From NCBI RefSeq assembly GCF_023159225.1, contig NC_063166.1, positions 75,704,575 through 75,768,574 on the forward strand: 64,000 nucleotides of DNA, given 5' to 3'. Of the stretch, positions 1 to 11,682 are shown piece by piece; position 1 is the first letter of the stretch; every line of letters starts with the position of its first letter. Origin of the DNA: Perognathus longimembris pacificus. Lineage: Eukaryota > Chordata > Mammalia > Rodentia > Heteromyidae. The notes below the pieces were generated by a model, which worked only from the letters and a program-made list of their open reading frames with translations, searched no databases and had not been told where the DNA came from. The position numbers and the translations under genes were made by a program.

Positions 1-529
1 CCCGTGGAGACAAGTGGAGATAGAGAGGAGAGAAGTAGGTCCTGGACTAGGCGTCCTACTGCCTCGACCTCACAGTCCAGCCCCTTCACCATCTTCCCAG
101 CCTCATCTCGCTAAATCCCGCCCAGCCCCTCTTTAACGCTACCTGCTTCAGTCAGGAGGCCGCTTTCCATCCTTGAAACGCGTGCCCTCACTTCCCTCCT
201 CCTCCTGCTTCCCTGTGTGTTTCTTGGCTCTTCCAGCAGCCATCCCAATCTTCCCCCATCCCCACCCCACCGCCAGGACACACCACTGGATCTCACACAG
301 GACAGGCCATGAACTGGTTTCAGACAGGGTTTAAGGATGGCATGGGGCAGTTATGCAGTGAGCCCAAGTCCAAGGGTCAGTGGGTCCTGTTCAAACATGC
401 TCACTCTGGTGAACAGACATGCCTATGGACAAACACGCCTGTGCACAGGGGACCCATCCAGTCTTAGCTCTGACCCATCTTGATAAAGACTGTGAACTCA
501 GCGTCCCAGAGGCAAGTCAGAGGTGTGAC

Positions 530-702
530 ATTGGTGCCAATACTGAGGCTTGAACTCAGGGCTGAGCCACAGCAAGACTCCTGGTTCGTTGAGATAAGAG
601 TCTCAAAGACTTTCCTGCTTGACCTGGCTTTGAGCTGCAATCCTCAGACCTCAGTTTCCTGAAAAGCCAGGATTACACGCATGAACCACCAATGGCCAGC
701 TA
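530..702 (-). repeat. B1-Geo dimeric SINE, truncated
   Basis: Minus-strand copy: on the plus strand the reversed right half is followed by the reversed B1-like head ending near 702. Diverged and truncated. Confidence 0.7.
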
Positions 703-939
703 GAGTTGAGATGCAGCTGTGTGCCTAGGGCAGCAGAGACTGAGGGAGATTGCACGCACTTTGGGAACTGTTAGACCTACTCGGGGCTCCGTGTTTATAG
801 ATCCCTTATCTTCGTGTGCACATTTAGTTCCATCATAGCCGTTCCTCCTGGCTGACTGGAGCAGTAGGCCACTTGACATCGTTGTCTTTATCCAATACAG
901 ATTTCAAGTGCTCACTTCATCTCCTAAACACTGAAATAA

Positions 940-1185
940 GCCAGGCGCCAGTGGCTTCCTCCTATAATCCTAGTTACACAGGAGGCTGAGATCTGAGGAT
1001 TGTGGTTCAAAGCCAGCCTGGGCGGGAAAGTCCATGAGACTTATCTCCAGTTAACCATCTGAAACCTGGAAGTGGAGCTGTGGCTCAAGTGGTAGAGCAC
1101 TAGCCTTGAGCTGAACAGCTCAGGGATAGCGCCCAAGCCCAGATTTCAAGCCCCATGACCAAAAAAAAAAAAAAAAAAAAAAAAA
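940..1185 (+). repeat. B1-Geo dimeric SINE
   Basis: B1-like head (CCTATAATCCTAGTTACACA, GAGGCTGAGATCTGAGGATT) joined to the Geo half (GCTGTGGCTCAAGTGGTAGA) and a long A tail at 1159-1185. Confidence 0.85.
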
Positions 1186-1215
1186 CACCACCAACAATAA
1201 CAACAAAAAACTCGG

Positions 1216-1432
1216 AAATGATCCTAGCTACTCAGGAAGCTAAAATCTGAGGATCATGATTCAAAGCCAGCGAGGCAGGAAAGTCTCCGGAATCCTTATT
1301 GCTAGTTGATTACCAAAAAAGCTGCAAGTGGAGCTATGGCTCAGTGGTAAAGTGCTAGCCCTAAGAGAAAAAAATCGCTGGGACAGCCTCCCAGTCCCGA
1401 GTTCAAGCCCCAGGATCACCAAATAATAACAA
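1216..1432 (+). repeat. B1-Geo dimeric SINE
   Basis: A second same-orientation copy only 30 bases after the previous one, with a truncated head; it ends at AGCCCCAGGATCACC. Confidence 0.8.
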
Positions 1433-1648
1433 TTTTAAGAATCTGCAATGGCTCCCTAGTATCTTGAGGGGTTCTGGGAGCAGATCTGGAGTCTGAGACT
1501 CTAGGCAGGAGGAGGGGCCTTGGGAAGAATGTGTATGAGGGGGAAGGAAGCAGGGTCGCCCTGAGCCGGGGGAGCCCTTCAGAGCTGCCCAGCACCATCA
1601 CGGGGCTTTGCCTGCCAGTGCGCTCGGTAGTTACCAGCCATAGGAGAG

Positions 1649-1732
1649 CGCGGCTCCCGGCCCTGCCGGCTGCTGCCTGACAGGAGCCTCCGCGGCTCCC
1701 GGCCCTGCCGGCTGCTGCCTGACAGGAGCCTC
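1649..1732. repeat. Perfect tandem duplication, 2 x 42 bp
   Basis: The 42-bp unit at 1649-1690 is repeated without a mismatch at 1691-1732. It is GC-rich, begins CGCGGCTCCC and ends CAGGAGCCTC. The unit length is a multiple of three, so an incidental minus-strand frame repeats RRLLSGSSRQGREP, but nothing suggests it is coding. It lies in JPH2 intron 1. Confidence 0.95.
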
Positions 1733-2984
1733 AGCAGCCCTGGCAGATATGGGAAAATGAGGACCTGGTCCTGAGGGGTGAAGGAGGGTACACCCCAGAG
1801 CCCAGAGCCCATCCTGAGGATAAGTGACCCATGGAGAGCGCAGAACCTGGGCTTCACCCAGACTTCCAGCCCCGTCTCCTTCACACCTCCTCTTTCCTGG
1901 AACACAGTGTGTTCTGCTCCCACACCCAAGCCTTCGCATTGACTGTTCCCTCTGCCTGTCCTTGCATGGTCTCTCCTGACCCAGCCAACTCCTTTCCGTC
2001 CTCCAAATCTCAACGCAAACCTCATCTCCTCCAGGAAGCTAGCCAGGTTCCTCCTGTGATCAGCTCACACAGTACTCTGAGTCACTGTCCGAGGCAGGCC
2101 TCTGCTGTTAGGACACAGGGTCGTGTAAAGAGGGGCCACCTGGCCTTGCCCAACACAGCCAGCATCCAGGTGTTAGCACAAGGCGGGAAAGGGACTCCCC
2201 AGACACTGGGAGGGAGGAGCACGTGGCTTTGGATAAGCTCTCTGTCTCTCTCCCATCCAGGAAGTAGGCGTGGCAGGCTTCGCCAGCAGGTCTCCCGTAG
2301 CACTGCGCGGCTGGTGAGGAGAGATGGCTGACCCTCGCATGGCACCACAGCAAGGCTGTCGTGGAGTCACTGCTCATCCCACGTGGCCTGAGGCTGCAGG
2401 GCTTCCTGCATGTGGCACTGTGAGCGCTCGTCTCGGGGCAGCTCCAGGCACATGGAGTTTGGCTGAGAAGGGCATTTGATCTTAGCACAATATTCAGTGG
2501 TGCCCCGGCGAACCAGCTCTTCAGGAAACACAAACAAACCTGGATTTGCAACCTTCGTCCCTCTCCACCTGGGCGCACCCTCACCCCGCCTGGCCCAGCT
2601 CGCCCAGAGCCGGCAGTTGGCTTGAAAAGTTCCTGAAAATGTAAGCCCGAGGTTCTCGTGAGGCAGTAGAAGCCGCTCCAGCACCCCATGTTTTATACAG
2701 GCGGTGGGGTTCCTGATCTCTCCACGTGTGTCACACAGCCACAGCTGTTGGAGATACCCTGCCCAACAAGTTCTCTGGCATACAGGCCACCTCTTCCCTG
2801 TCCTGCGTCTACCAGACATTGCTAATCGATTATGATAGACGATGCTGAGTCCTGAGATAGCCCCGCCACTTCCCCTCACTACATCAATAAATTAGTGCAA
2901 TGCACAAGAGAAAAAAAAATCAACTTCCCTTTAAGGGAAAGTGTGGCCCAGGGCTCCCCTCACAATGCAGAAGGAAATCTTAGG

Positions 2985-3065
2985 CACAGAAAGGTCAAGG
3001 AAGTTGCCCAAAGCCACACAGCCAGGAAGTAGCTCAGCTGGGTGTAGAGAACAGATGTCCCCATC
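2985..3065 (-). repeat. MIR fragment
   Basis: AGAAAGGTCAAGGAAGTTGCCC followed by CACACAGCCAGGAAGTAGC is the reverse of the MIR core. Old and diverged. Confidence 0.6.
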
Positions 3066-4134
3066 TCACTTTCCTTTCCCTTGAATAGCTGACTGCTTAG
3101 AGTGGGAAGGATAAGCATGAGACCATTGGGGATTCTGAGCCTGGATTCTAGGAAAACTCCCTAAGTTGTTTGTCTAACAAACTTCTTCTTGTCAGGTCTA
3201 CCTATAAATACTTTTGTTCTGGAGAAGGAGCACTTTAAAAATGACAAAAGTTATCTGTGATCATTGTGAAAAATCTAACCCGATGAGATTCTAGAAGACA
3301 ATAGCTCTGTCCTGTCTCTTGGTGGGGGGGGGGTGGGGGGGGGGAGGGAGAACTAACCTCTACTAACAATTCAGGGCCTTCCTGCTACCAATACATGACA
3401 TAACAAGTAGACCAAAAGGTGTGCCATTCACCACGCTACCACTCCATCTCTGAGAGTAAGCACATAGTAGGTGCTCAACACATACTCGTCAAATCTTGAT
3501 CTCTTAACATGTATTGGATTGCTTCCCAAATGTGGGGGGGTCTACCTATACTGAGTGTTTGGGCTGTGTGACATTTTTTTCCTCCCTAACAGTGCCAAGG
3601 CCTTGCTCTCTGGCTCCCTCGTGGCTTGGCACCGAAGCCCTTCCCTGGCTCCCAAATGCTGCTGTCCATCAAAGCCCCGAAGTCTCTAGTTTCCTGGGAT
3701 CACCGACAGACTGCCCAGAGCCATGTTGCTGGCAGCCTTTGTGACAGCTCCTGGGAGCAGGGTTAAATTGCAGACACAGATGACAAGTTCTCCTTAGCCT
3801 GCGGGGCTCCCCCCCCCCCCCACACACACACATCCAGGGCTGCTGCCCCGGATGACACCCCACAGCTCACACACGAAGCCTGGGATTAACCAGGCGACAT
3901 CAGCTGGGTGCTGACAGCTGGGACCTGCGGCCTGGGTCCACGCAGCCCCATGAGGGCAGCCAGCAGCCCTGAGGCCTCTGCAAGCAGGACCGCTGGGGTG
4001 TGTGGAGGCAAAGCTGGTCAGGGCAAGAGGATCTAAGTTCAGGAAGCTCACCCTGCCTGTGCACAGGACGGCCCACCATTTTCAGGCCACCTGGCAAGTT
4101 CAACATCTCTTACCATGGTGTTCCTATTCCACTC

Positions 4135-4362
4135 TTTTTTTTTTGTCAGTCATGGGGTTTGAACCAACCCAGGGCCCGAGTGCTGTCCCTGAGCTTTTGT
4201 GCTCGAGGCTACTAGCTTCCTACTACTCTGAGCCACATCAATGGTTAACCGGAGATAAAGGTCTCAACAAACTTCCCTGCCCTGGATAGCTTCACACTGC
4301 AATCCTCAGATCTCAGCCCCCTGAGTAGGTAGGATTACAGGTGTGAGTCACCAGAGCCAGGC
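4135..4362 (-). repeat. B1-Geo dimeric SINE
   Basis: T run, then the reversed Geo half and the reversed B1-like head ending in GAGTCACCAGAGCCAGGCC. Another ID-like minus-strand fragment lies at about 4600-4680. Confidence 0.75.
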
Positions 4363-5716
4363 CTCAATTCTTGTTAGTGTACCTTGAACCACCCTTGAAT
4401 TCTTGTTGTCTCGTCTATCAGCAAAACCTATCTTCTTCCTTCAAAACACACCGGCAGCTACAACCAGACAATGGCTCACACCATCATCCTCTCTCACCTG
4501 AATCAGTACCAGGAGCCTCGACACTCCAAGTCTCTTCCCAATATAAGAAGCTAAAGGAATCCCACGAAACCAAATCAAGTGGACAAATCCCAGCTTCTTG
4601 GTTTTGCTTTTGTGGTGCTGGAGATCCAATCCAGGGCTTTACACATACCTGTTAGCTAGCTGTCTACCACCAGTGTCTACTTACCATCCTGTCACTATAG
4701 AGTCTATTTTTCACAGCCTAAAAGCCAAACCTAACAATGGCCTACACAGCCGTGCATGAAACACCTGCCTCCGAGCCTCTGTGACAGAACATTCTACAGA
4801 TGTCATGTGCTCCATATGTCCCATGAAGGGTGCACACTGTCTGGGTCCTGCTCGCCCAAGCCTGGTGCAAGTCCCCTCTGCAGCATGTGTCCATCGGCAG
4901 CCGTGGCCAGCCAGTGTGAACTTAAATACCTGCACACATAAGGTGCTCACAACTGCTGGGCAGGGGGTCACACGGCAGCAAGGAGGGCACCGCTGGCTGC
5001 CCAGCGATCCTGTACCCCCAACTTGGGAAGGGACCGAAGGAGTGAGGACAATGCTCTGGTCTACTGCAGGAAGTACCCTGTCCCCCTCCGTCCCAGGCTC
5101 TCAGCTGGGAGAGCTGAGACTGGACATTCTTCACAAGGGTGCGGCAGGCAATTGCTGGTCCCGGGGAACAGCTGCCCAGGGCCCGGAATTAGCAGGCCCT
5201 GGAAACAAGCAAGCCCCCTAAATCCTGAGGGGCCTGCCTTGGACCTGGCAGGTCTATGGGGATCCTTGCTTTAACAGGACACATGAATCAGAGCAGCAAG
5301 GCCACAGAGCGGAAAGACCGTGTCCGCTTTTCTGTCTCATGGAGGGGCTGCTCGCCTTCTCCGGGGTCCCCTGAGCAGACCACAAAGCTGCTGAGACACC
5401 ACCACCCCGTCGGCGCCACGCTGACCCCCTGGCTGTGAACTGGGACAGGCAATTTTCAAGATGAGGTTAAATTATGCTGATTCTACGTTGGAAATAAGTT
5501 CACGCTGGCAAGAGTTCCATCGGCCCTGGCAAGTAGCAAGGGAGAACTAAGTGAATCACCTGTTCCAGACTTGAAAGCTGGAGTTTGTGTGCAAAAACAC
5601 AAATATCCCAAGGAGAAGGACATCAATGATTCAAGCCACTCAGAAGGAATTCACCCCGAAGGATATGAAGAAAACAGGGATAGAACACGTACTCTTTAAT
5701 GTTATTAAATGTCAGG

Positions 5717-5915
5717 CATGGGCTGGGAATGTGGCTTAGTGGTAGAGTGCTTGCCTAGCGAGCATGAAGCCCTGGGTTCGATTCCTCAGTACCACATAAA
5801 CAGAAAAAGCTGAAGTGGTGCTGTGGCTCAAAGAGGTAGAGTGCTAGCCTTGAGTAAAAAGAAGCCAGGAACAGTGCTCAGGCCCCGAGTCCAAGCCCCA
5901 GGACTGGGGGGAAAA
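5717..5915 (+). repeat. IDL-Geo SINE (older subfamily)
   Basis: Begins GGGCTGGGAATGTGGCTTAG and carries the B box GGTTCGATTCC. The flanks GTCAGGCA (5' about 5711, 3' about 5918) are the target duplication. Confidence 0.9.
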
Positions 5916-5935
5916 AGTCAGGCACTATGCTAAGT

Positions 5936-6301
5936 TGTTGTAAAGTGAATTATCCAAGAAGCCACATATCAAAGGATCGAATCATGGAGTCTTTATTAGA
6001 GCATTAGCAGTCTGCAGGCAGCCAGTTGTTACAAAGGCCTGCAGGCCAGAAATACACTTAACACTGTCAGGAAACAGGCCAGAGAGGAAAGATAGAACAC
6101 AGAGACATGTGGCATGGCAAAATGGCACCTGAGCTGGTCTGATCCTAAATAGGGTCAGGTGGGAGGGTGGGGGCAGGGTCACAGGCAGTCCCAAGCACTG
6201 GAGTGACAGGTTCACTAACCTATAGGCTAAGTGCCCACCCTGTCTCTAGGCAGGCACACCTATCACCTGGGGGTGGGACTTCCCTTCCTCTAGGAATTCA
6301 G
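5936..6301 (-). mobile_element. Probable solo LTR of an endogenous retrovirus
   Basis: Read on the minus strand the segment starts TGAATTCC, carries GGAAGTCCCACCCCC (NF-kB-like), has AATAAAGACTCC near 5990-5998 as an R-region poly(A) signal, and ends ACAACA. No internal retroviral genes adjoin it. Boundaries are approximate and the family is unknown. Confidence 0.4.
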
Positions 6302-6427
6302 GCTTGAAGACAAGATGCCAGACAGCACAATTCACCTTGGGGCCTAGATGGTACCAGCCAGGCCTGACCTCCTTACTTCAAGTGCTTTGTATGTATTATG
6401 GCATTGTCTCAAACATAATCAGAGGGA

Positions 6428-6431
<4 letters not shown>

Positions 6432-6468
<37 letters not shown>

Positions 6469-6481
6469 TGTGTGCATGCAC
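6432..6481 (+). repeat. TG microsatellite
   Basis: An uninterrupted (TG)n run of about 16 units, then a mixed GC/TG/CA stretch. Confidence 0.95.
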
Positions 6482-6483
6482 GC

Positions 6484-6724
6484 ATGTGCTGGCCCTAGGA
6501 TTTGAACTCAGGGTGCTGTATCTGAGCTTCTTTTGCTCAAGGCTAGCTTTCTACCACTTGAGGCACAGCTCTGCTTCTGGCTTCTTGTGGGGGGGGGGTG
6601 CAGTTTATTGGAAATCAGAATCTCATAGACTTTCCTGCCCATGCTGGCCTCAAACTTCCATCCTCATCTTCAGATCTCAGCCTCCTGAGTAGCCAGGATT
6701 AAAGGCTGAGCCACCAGCACAGAG
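6484..6724 (-). repeat. B1-Geo dimeric SINE
   Basis: Reversed Geo half, then reversed B1-like head (GATCTCAGCCTCCTGAGTAG), interrupted by a G run at 6590-6599. Confidence 0.8.
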
Positions 6725-6734
6725 CTTGGGGGAG

Positions 6735-6948
6735 ATTTTTTTTTTTTTTTTTTTTGGCCAGTCCTGGGCCTTGGACTCAGGGCCTGAGCACTGTCCCTGG
6801 CTTCTTCCCGCTCGAGGCTAGCACTCTGCCACTTGAGCCACAGTGCCGCTTCTGGCCGTTTTCTGTATATGTGGTGCTGGGGAATCGAACCTAGGGCCTC
6901 GTGTATCCGAGGCAGGCACTCTTGCCACTAGGCTATATCCCCAGCCCT
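6735..6948 (-). repeat. IDL-Geo SINE (young subfamily)
   Basis: Flanked by an exact target duplication TTGGGGGAGATTTTT. Starts at a T run and GGCCAGTCCTGGGCC and ends CTATATCCCCAGCCC. Confidence 0.95.
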
Positions 6949-7235
6949 TGGGGGAGATTTTTAACAACTCCGGAGGGAAAGTGGTACACCTCCCCCCACC
7001 ACCACTCCCAGTACTTCAATGCCGTTCGACTCTCTCTAGTAATGGGATCTCTCAGGACCAAAATTAAAATAAAAGATACTCCTTTTAAATCTACAAAAAA
7101 CAAAAATTAAGAAATCCCATTAGAACTAAGAAACTTATTAAGTATAGTAAAATGCCTCACAGTCAACAAAAATGGTTGTATTTCTGTAAACTAGCCACAA
7201 ACCATTGGAAGAAAATGGAGTGTAAAAAGCCACTG

Positions 7236-7588
7236 GAGTTGAGTGCTGGTGGCTCCCGCCCTGTAATTCTAGCTACTCAGGAGGCTGAGACCTGAGGATC
7301 TCAGTTCAAAGCCAGCCCAGGCAGGAAAGTCTGTGAGACTCTTCAATTAACCACCAGAAAACCAAAAGTGGCACTGTGGCTCAAGTGGCAGAGCGCTAAA
7401 GCCTTGAGTTAAAGAATTCAGAGACAGTGCCCAGGCCCAAGTTCAAGCCCCATGACCAACAGAAAGAAAGGAAGAAAAGAAGAAAGGAAGGGAGGGAGGG
7501 AGGGAGGGAGGGAGGGAGGGAGGGAGGGAGGAAGGAAGGAAGGAAGGAAGGAAGGAAGGAAGGAAGGAAGGAAGGAAGGAAGGAGAAA
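7236..7588 (+). repeat. B1-Geo SINE with a GAAA/GGAG/GGAA microsatellite tail
   Basis: The SINE (7236-7460) ends in CCATGACCAACAG and runs directly into a purine tract of GAAA, then (GGAG)n, then (GGAA)n to 7588. The tract probably grew from the SINE tail. Confidence 0.85.
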
Positions 7589-7893
7589 AAAGCAAGGGCC
7601 ATTGGGTAATATCAGGAAATTAGAACAAAACGATGTGCAATTCACACATGTGACACCTCAAAGCACAGTGGAAGTGCAACAAGACACCTCAGTATGTTAG
7701 GATGTACGCATGTCCATGCTTGGGGAGATTCACTGTGGCTAAGATGTCCATTCTCCCACAGTCACCTAACCCAATTGCAGTCAAAACTCCAGCAACTGTA
7801 ACCCAGGCTCCTCTCTGGATCTCTTGGATTTTCAGCGATGTGTTGCAGGTTTCTACTTGGGCCACAACGTTAATATGTCAGATTAAGAGAGAC

Positions 7894-8095
7894 GAAAATA
7901 GAGCTGAAATATGGCCTAGTGGTAAAGTGCTCACCTTGTATACATGAAGCCCTGGGTTCCATTTCTCAGCGCCACATATATGGAAGGGGGCCAGAAGTGG
8001 TGCTGTGGCTCAAGAGAGAGAGAGAGTGGTAACCATGAGCATAAACAAGCCAGGGATACTTTTCAGGCCCTGGGATCAGGCTCCAGGACTGGCCA
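7894..8095 (+). repeat. IDL-Geo SINE
   Basis: Diverged copy starting GAGCTGAAATATGGCCTAG, with an internal GA expansion in the right half. Confidence 0.8.
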
Positions 8096-8454
8096 AAATG
8101 AAAGACAGAAGACAATGAACTAAGTGCAGGGAATAGCAAGACACAGAAAACTTCTAACTATTATTAGATTGCACCCTACCATAGAAATCTGATGTAGACA
8201 GTACAATTATTATATAACTGGTATTTTTTAAATCAAACATGAAATTTCAAAAAACATTAAAAGCTACCTGCAAGTACCAAACTTCAAAAAAAAAAAACTC
8301 CAGCAACCTTTTTTTTTTTAACTATTATTTTTTAGAAGCCAACAGCTGTCTCTTTATAATGTATATGGAAATGGAAGTGACCTACAGTAATAGAATCCTA
8401 AACCAACAGAGAAAAATTGGGTTATTTACTCTGATTTTCAGACTTGTCTATAAG

Positions 8455-8568
8455 ACTGGTAATGTGATGCATGTCTATAATCCCAGCACTCAGAAGGATC
8501 AATGGTTTGAAGCCAGCCTAGGCTACATAAATGAGACTCTGTCTCCATAAACAAATAAGAAAAGCACT
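8455..8568 (+). repeat. B1 SINE monomer
   Basis: TATAATCCCAGCACTCAGAA, GAAGCCAGCCTAGGCTACAT and GAGACTCTGTCTCC are B1 landmarks. Confidence 0.75.
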
Positions 8569-9134
8569 TACTATAAAGTTACAGTAATGAAAGCAATGCA
8601 CTATTGGCTTAAAAGACCAAATAGATCAGGAGGAGAGAAAATATTCTCTCTGGGGAAGGAATACAAAGGAATGTGTGAACATGGAAGTTAATCTTCTACA
8701 AGCTCCTCCTTACTACTATGGCCTTTCTTCTAGCAAATTCGCTGACCTCCTGTCTCCAGGGTCTATGGGACCAAAATGAATTTAAGTAGTAAGCTTTGGA
8801 AAGGAAAAAGTGATCTGGAGCCTGAGTTGCAGACACTTGAGTTTTGGCCCCAGCAGTGAAAGGTAAACCTAAGGGTCTCATCTTTTCAGTGTGTCAAACC
8901 AACCGTGAGGGCACAAGCCAGAATCACACAGCACTCGCACAAGCCAGACTGTTCTAAGAGATCTCCATACATCAGCGTGTCACTTAATTCTCCCAGAAAG
9001 ACAGAGTAAGGGAAAAAGTAGTTGGCAGTGCACATAGGAAGGGAAATGTTATTTCAGGATGGTTTGTTCCTATTTTTTTGTTGAATGTGTAGTACAGGAT
9101 TACAATATAAAAACCATCATTGGAAGGTTGGTTA

Positions 9135-9308
9135 AGGGTGTTTTAATTTTTGAGACAGGGTCTCCCTGTATAGCTTAAACTAGCCTCTATCAATCCTCTT
9201 GCCTCAGCCTCCCAAGTACTGAGATTACAGGCTTATATCACCACACCCAGCTGAAATATATATATATGTACATATATACACACATATATATACATATATA
9301 TATATTTC
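9135..9308 (-). repeat. B1 SINE monomer with AT/CA simple repeat
   Basis: GAGACAGGGTCTCCCTGTAT to CACCACACCCAGCT is a reversed B1. It is followed by an alternating TATA/CATA tract at 9255-9308. Confidence 0.75.
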
Positions 9309-9485
9309 ATAATGGAGTTGCCATCAGAAAACCTTAAAAGCGCCCCCCCACCCCCGCCACCGTGCAGTAGATGAGAAGCCTAAATAATCAACAAATGTGA
9401 GCTTCTTGGCAGGGAGCCTAGTAAGCAATGAAAACTCCCTAAGTGGAATGTGCTGCTACTCCTTCAATCAAGATGAACTTCAGGG

Positions 9486-9690
9486 GGCTGGGAATATGGC
9501 ACAGTGGTAAAGTGTTCACCTCCTATACATGAAGCCCTGGGTTCAATTCCTCAGCGCCACATATATAGAAAAAAGCTGGAAGCGGCACTGTGGCTCAAGA
9601 GGTAGAGTGCTAGCCTTGAGCAAAAAGAAGCCAGGGACAGTGCTCAGGCCCTGAGTCCATGCCCCAGGACTAGCAACAAAAACAAAATAA
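9486..9690 (+). repeat. IDL-Geo SINE
   Basis: GGGGCTGGGAATATGGCACAG to CCAGGACTAGC and an A-rich tail. Confidence 0.9.
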
Positions 9691-9699
9691 AACAAGATG

Positions 9700-9903
9700 G
9701 GGGCTGGGAATATGGCCTAGTGGCAAGAGCGCTTGCCTCCTACACATGAAGCTCTCAGTTTGATTCCCCAGCACCACATATATGGAAAACGGCCAGAAGG
9801 GGCGCTGTGGCTCAGGTGGCAGAGTGCTAGCCTTGAGCGGGAAGAAGCCAGGGAAGGTGCTCAGGCCCTGAGTCCAAGGCCCAAGACTGGCAAAAAAAAA
9901 ACA
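9700..9903 (+). repeat. IDL-Geo SINE
   Basis: Same-orientation copy directly after the previous one; ACAAGATG or a close variant flanks it (9690 and 9904), pointing to insertion beside the older tail. Confidence 0.9.
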
Positions 9904-10290
9904 ACAAGATGAACTTCAGGAATGTTTCACTTGTGCAGATGCACAGGGTGCGAAACTCAGCTTCGTGTTCTTTTCTCATCAGCTTTTTGAACAAGGAACC
10001 CCACATTTTCTTTTGTACCAGGCCCCACAAATCATGTCGCTAATCCCAACTATTTTGTGCTGTGCTATATCATTTGTTCAAAACGCTTATTGATAATGAG
10101 GCATCTTTGATCATTACTGGCTCTTACAGAGATCCATCTCTGCCCTAGAGTGAGAATATGTGTAAGATCAGCCTCGGTTTTCTCATTTTTCTATCAGGAG
10201 TAGTGCCCCTCAGGCTGTGAAGCTTTAAATCACAACTGGTGTTGAGTGCCAAGAATTTAGCCCCGAAGAAGCACTTTAAGAAACATTAAC

Positions 10291-10504
10291 TAGGGGGCTG
10301 GGAATATGGCCTAGTGGCAAGAGTGCTTGCCTTGTATACATGAAGCCATAGGTTCAATTCCTCAGCACCACATATATAGAAAATGGCCAGAAGTGGCGCT
10401 GTGGCTCAGGTGGCAGAGTGCTAGCCTTGAGCAAAAGGAAGCCAGGCACAGTGTTCAGGCCCTGAGTCCTAGGCCTAGGACTGGCAGCAAAAAAAAAAGA
10501 AAGA
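10291..10504 (+). repeat. IDL-Geo SINE
   Basis: Complete copy with flanking AAACATTAACTA repeated at about 10281 and 10508. Confidence 0.92.
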
Positions 10505-11139
10505 ACGAAACATTAACTATTATTACAATTAGTCATCTTGTTAGCTTTATAGGGAAAATGTATCTCAGGCCTAGTTTTCCCAATGCATATTCCAATTTCT
10601 GCATTTATCTGAGAAAATCCCCCCACCCCCACCATCAAGGAAGGCACAGGGAGCCTGGCCACTTGTGTGCAGGTCTTGTCTGTAGCCTGAGGCTGGAGCC
10701 CAAGTCTAGAGCGGCAGAAAGCAAAGATCCAGAGCAGTTCCTCTAATGCTGGAGTCTGGGAGTCTCAGGGGTGGAGACTTGTACTCAGATCCACTTCAGA
10801 ACTCGGGTATGTGCTGGAGATTTCAGTCAGCAGCTGTTTTTAGCTTTGCTTTATATGGCCATGGGAAGAATGAGGGCTATAGCACCAGGGAGGGTTTGGA
10901 AGGCAACAGTCCATGTGCTTTCCCATCCCCCCACCCACCTTCCCATGCCAGGGTTGAAAAGCTTAAGCTAGGACCAAAGCAAGGCTTGGGGGAGAGGGAG
11001 GGAGATGGCAGTGGAAACGCCAAAGGCTTTGAAGAACATGCCAGGTCAAGTTCCTTTGGAACAGGGATTTTCAAGCTTTGTGACAAAAGTCCTGCAGTAA
11101 GAACTGCATTTCACATCAACACAGATATCTTTAATCCAC

Positions 11140-11200
11140 ATACACTGACCACACACATACACACACACACACACATACACTCACATCCATGTGTACACAC
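11140..11200 (+). repeat. CA microsatellite
   Basis: CACACA runs mixed with CATA units. Confidence 0.85.
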
Positions 11201-11245
11201 ATACACCCTCCATGCTTATCGTATTTTCTGTGAAATACTGATAGT

Positions 11246-11541
11246 TTCAGCCAGGTGCTAGTGTCTCACATCTGTAATCCTAGATACCCAGGAGGCTGAG
11301 ATCTGAGGATCGCAATTCAAACCCAGCCTAGGCACAAAAATCCAGACGAGGGCTGGGGATATAGCCTAGTGGCAAGAGTGCCTGCCTCGGATACACGACG
11401 CCCTAGGTTCGATTCCCCAGCACCACATATACAGAAAACGGCCAGAAGCGGCGCTGTGGCTCAAGTGGCAGAGTGCTAGCCTTGAGCCGGAAGAAGCCAG
11501 GGACGGTGCTTGGGCCCTGAGTCCAAGGCCCAGGACTGGCC

Positions 11542-11572
<31 letters not shown>

Positions 11573-11682
11573 AGACGACCCTTATCTCCAATAATAAAGT
11601 CAGAGTGGAGCTGTGGCTCAAGTGGCAGAGTACCATCCGTGAGCCTGAGTTCAAACTCCAGTATCGACATAAAACAAAAGGG
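11246..11682 (+). repeat. B1-Geo SINE split by a young IDL-Geo SINE
   Basis: The outer B1-Geo (11246-11348 and 11568-11682) is interrupted by an IDL-Geo at about 11349-11567. AAATCCAGACGA appears on both sides of the inner element as its target duplication, so the order of insertion is certain. Confidence 0.9.

Noticed and set aside
7427..7700. Lys/Arg/Gly- and Pro/Ser/Leu-rich repeat proteins
   Set aside because: Translations of a purine microsatellite on both strands.
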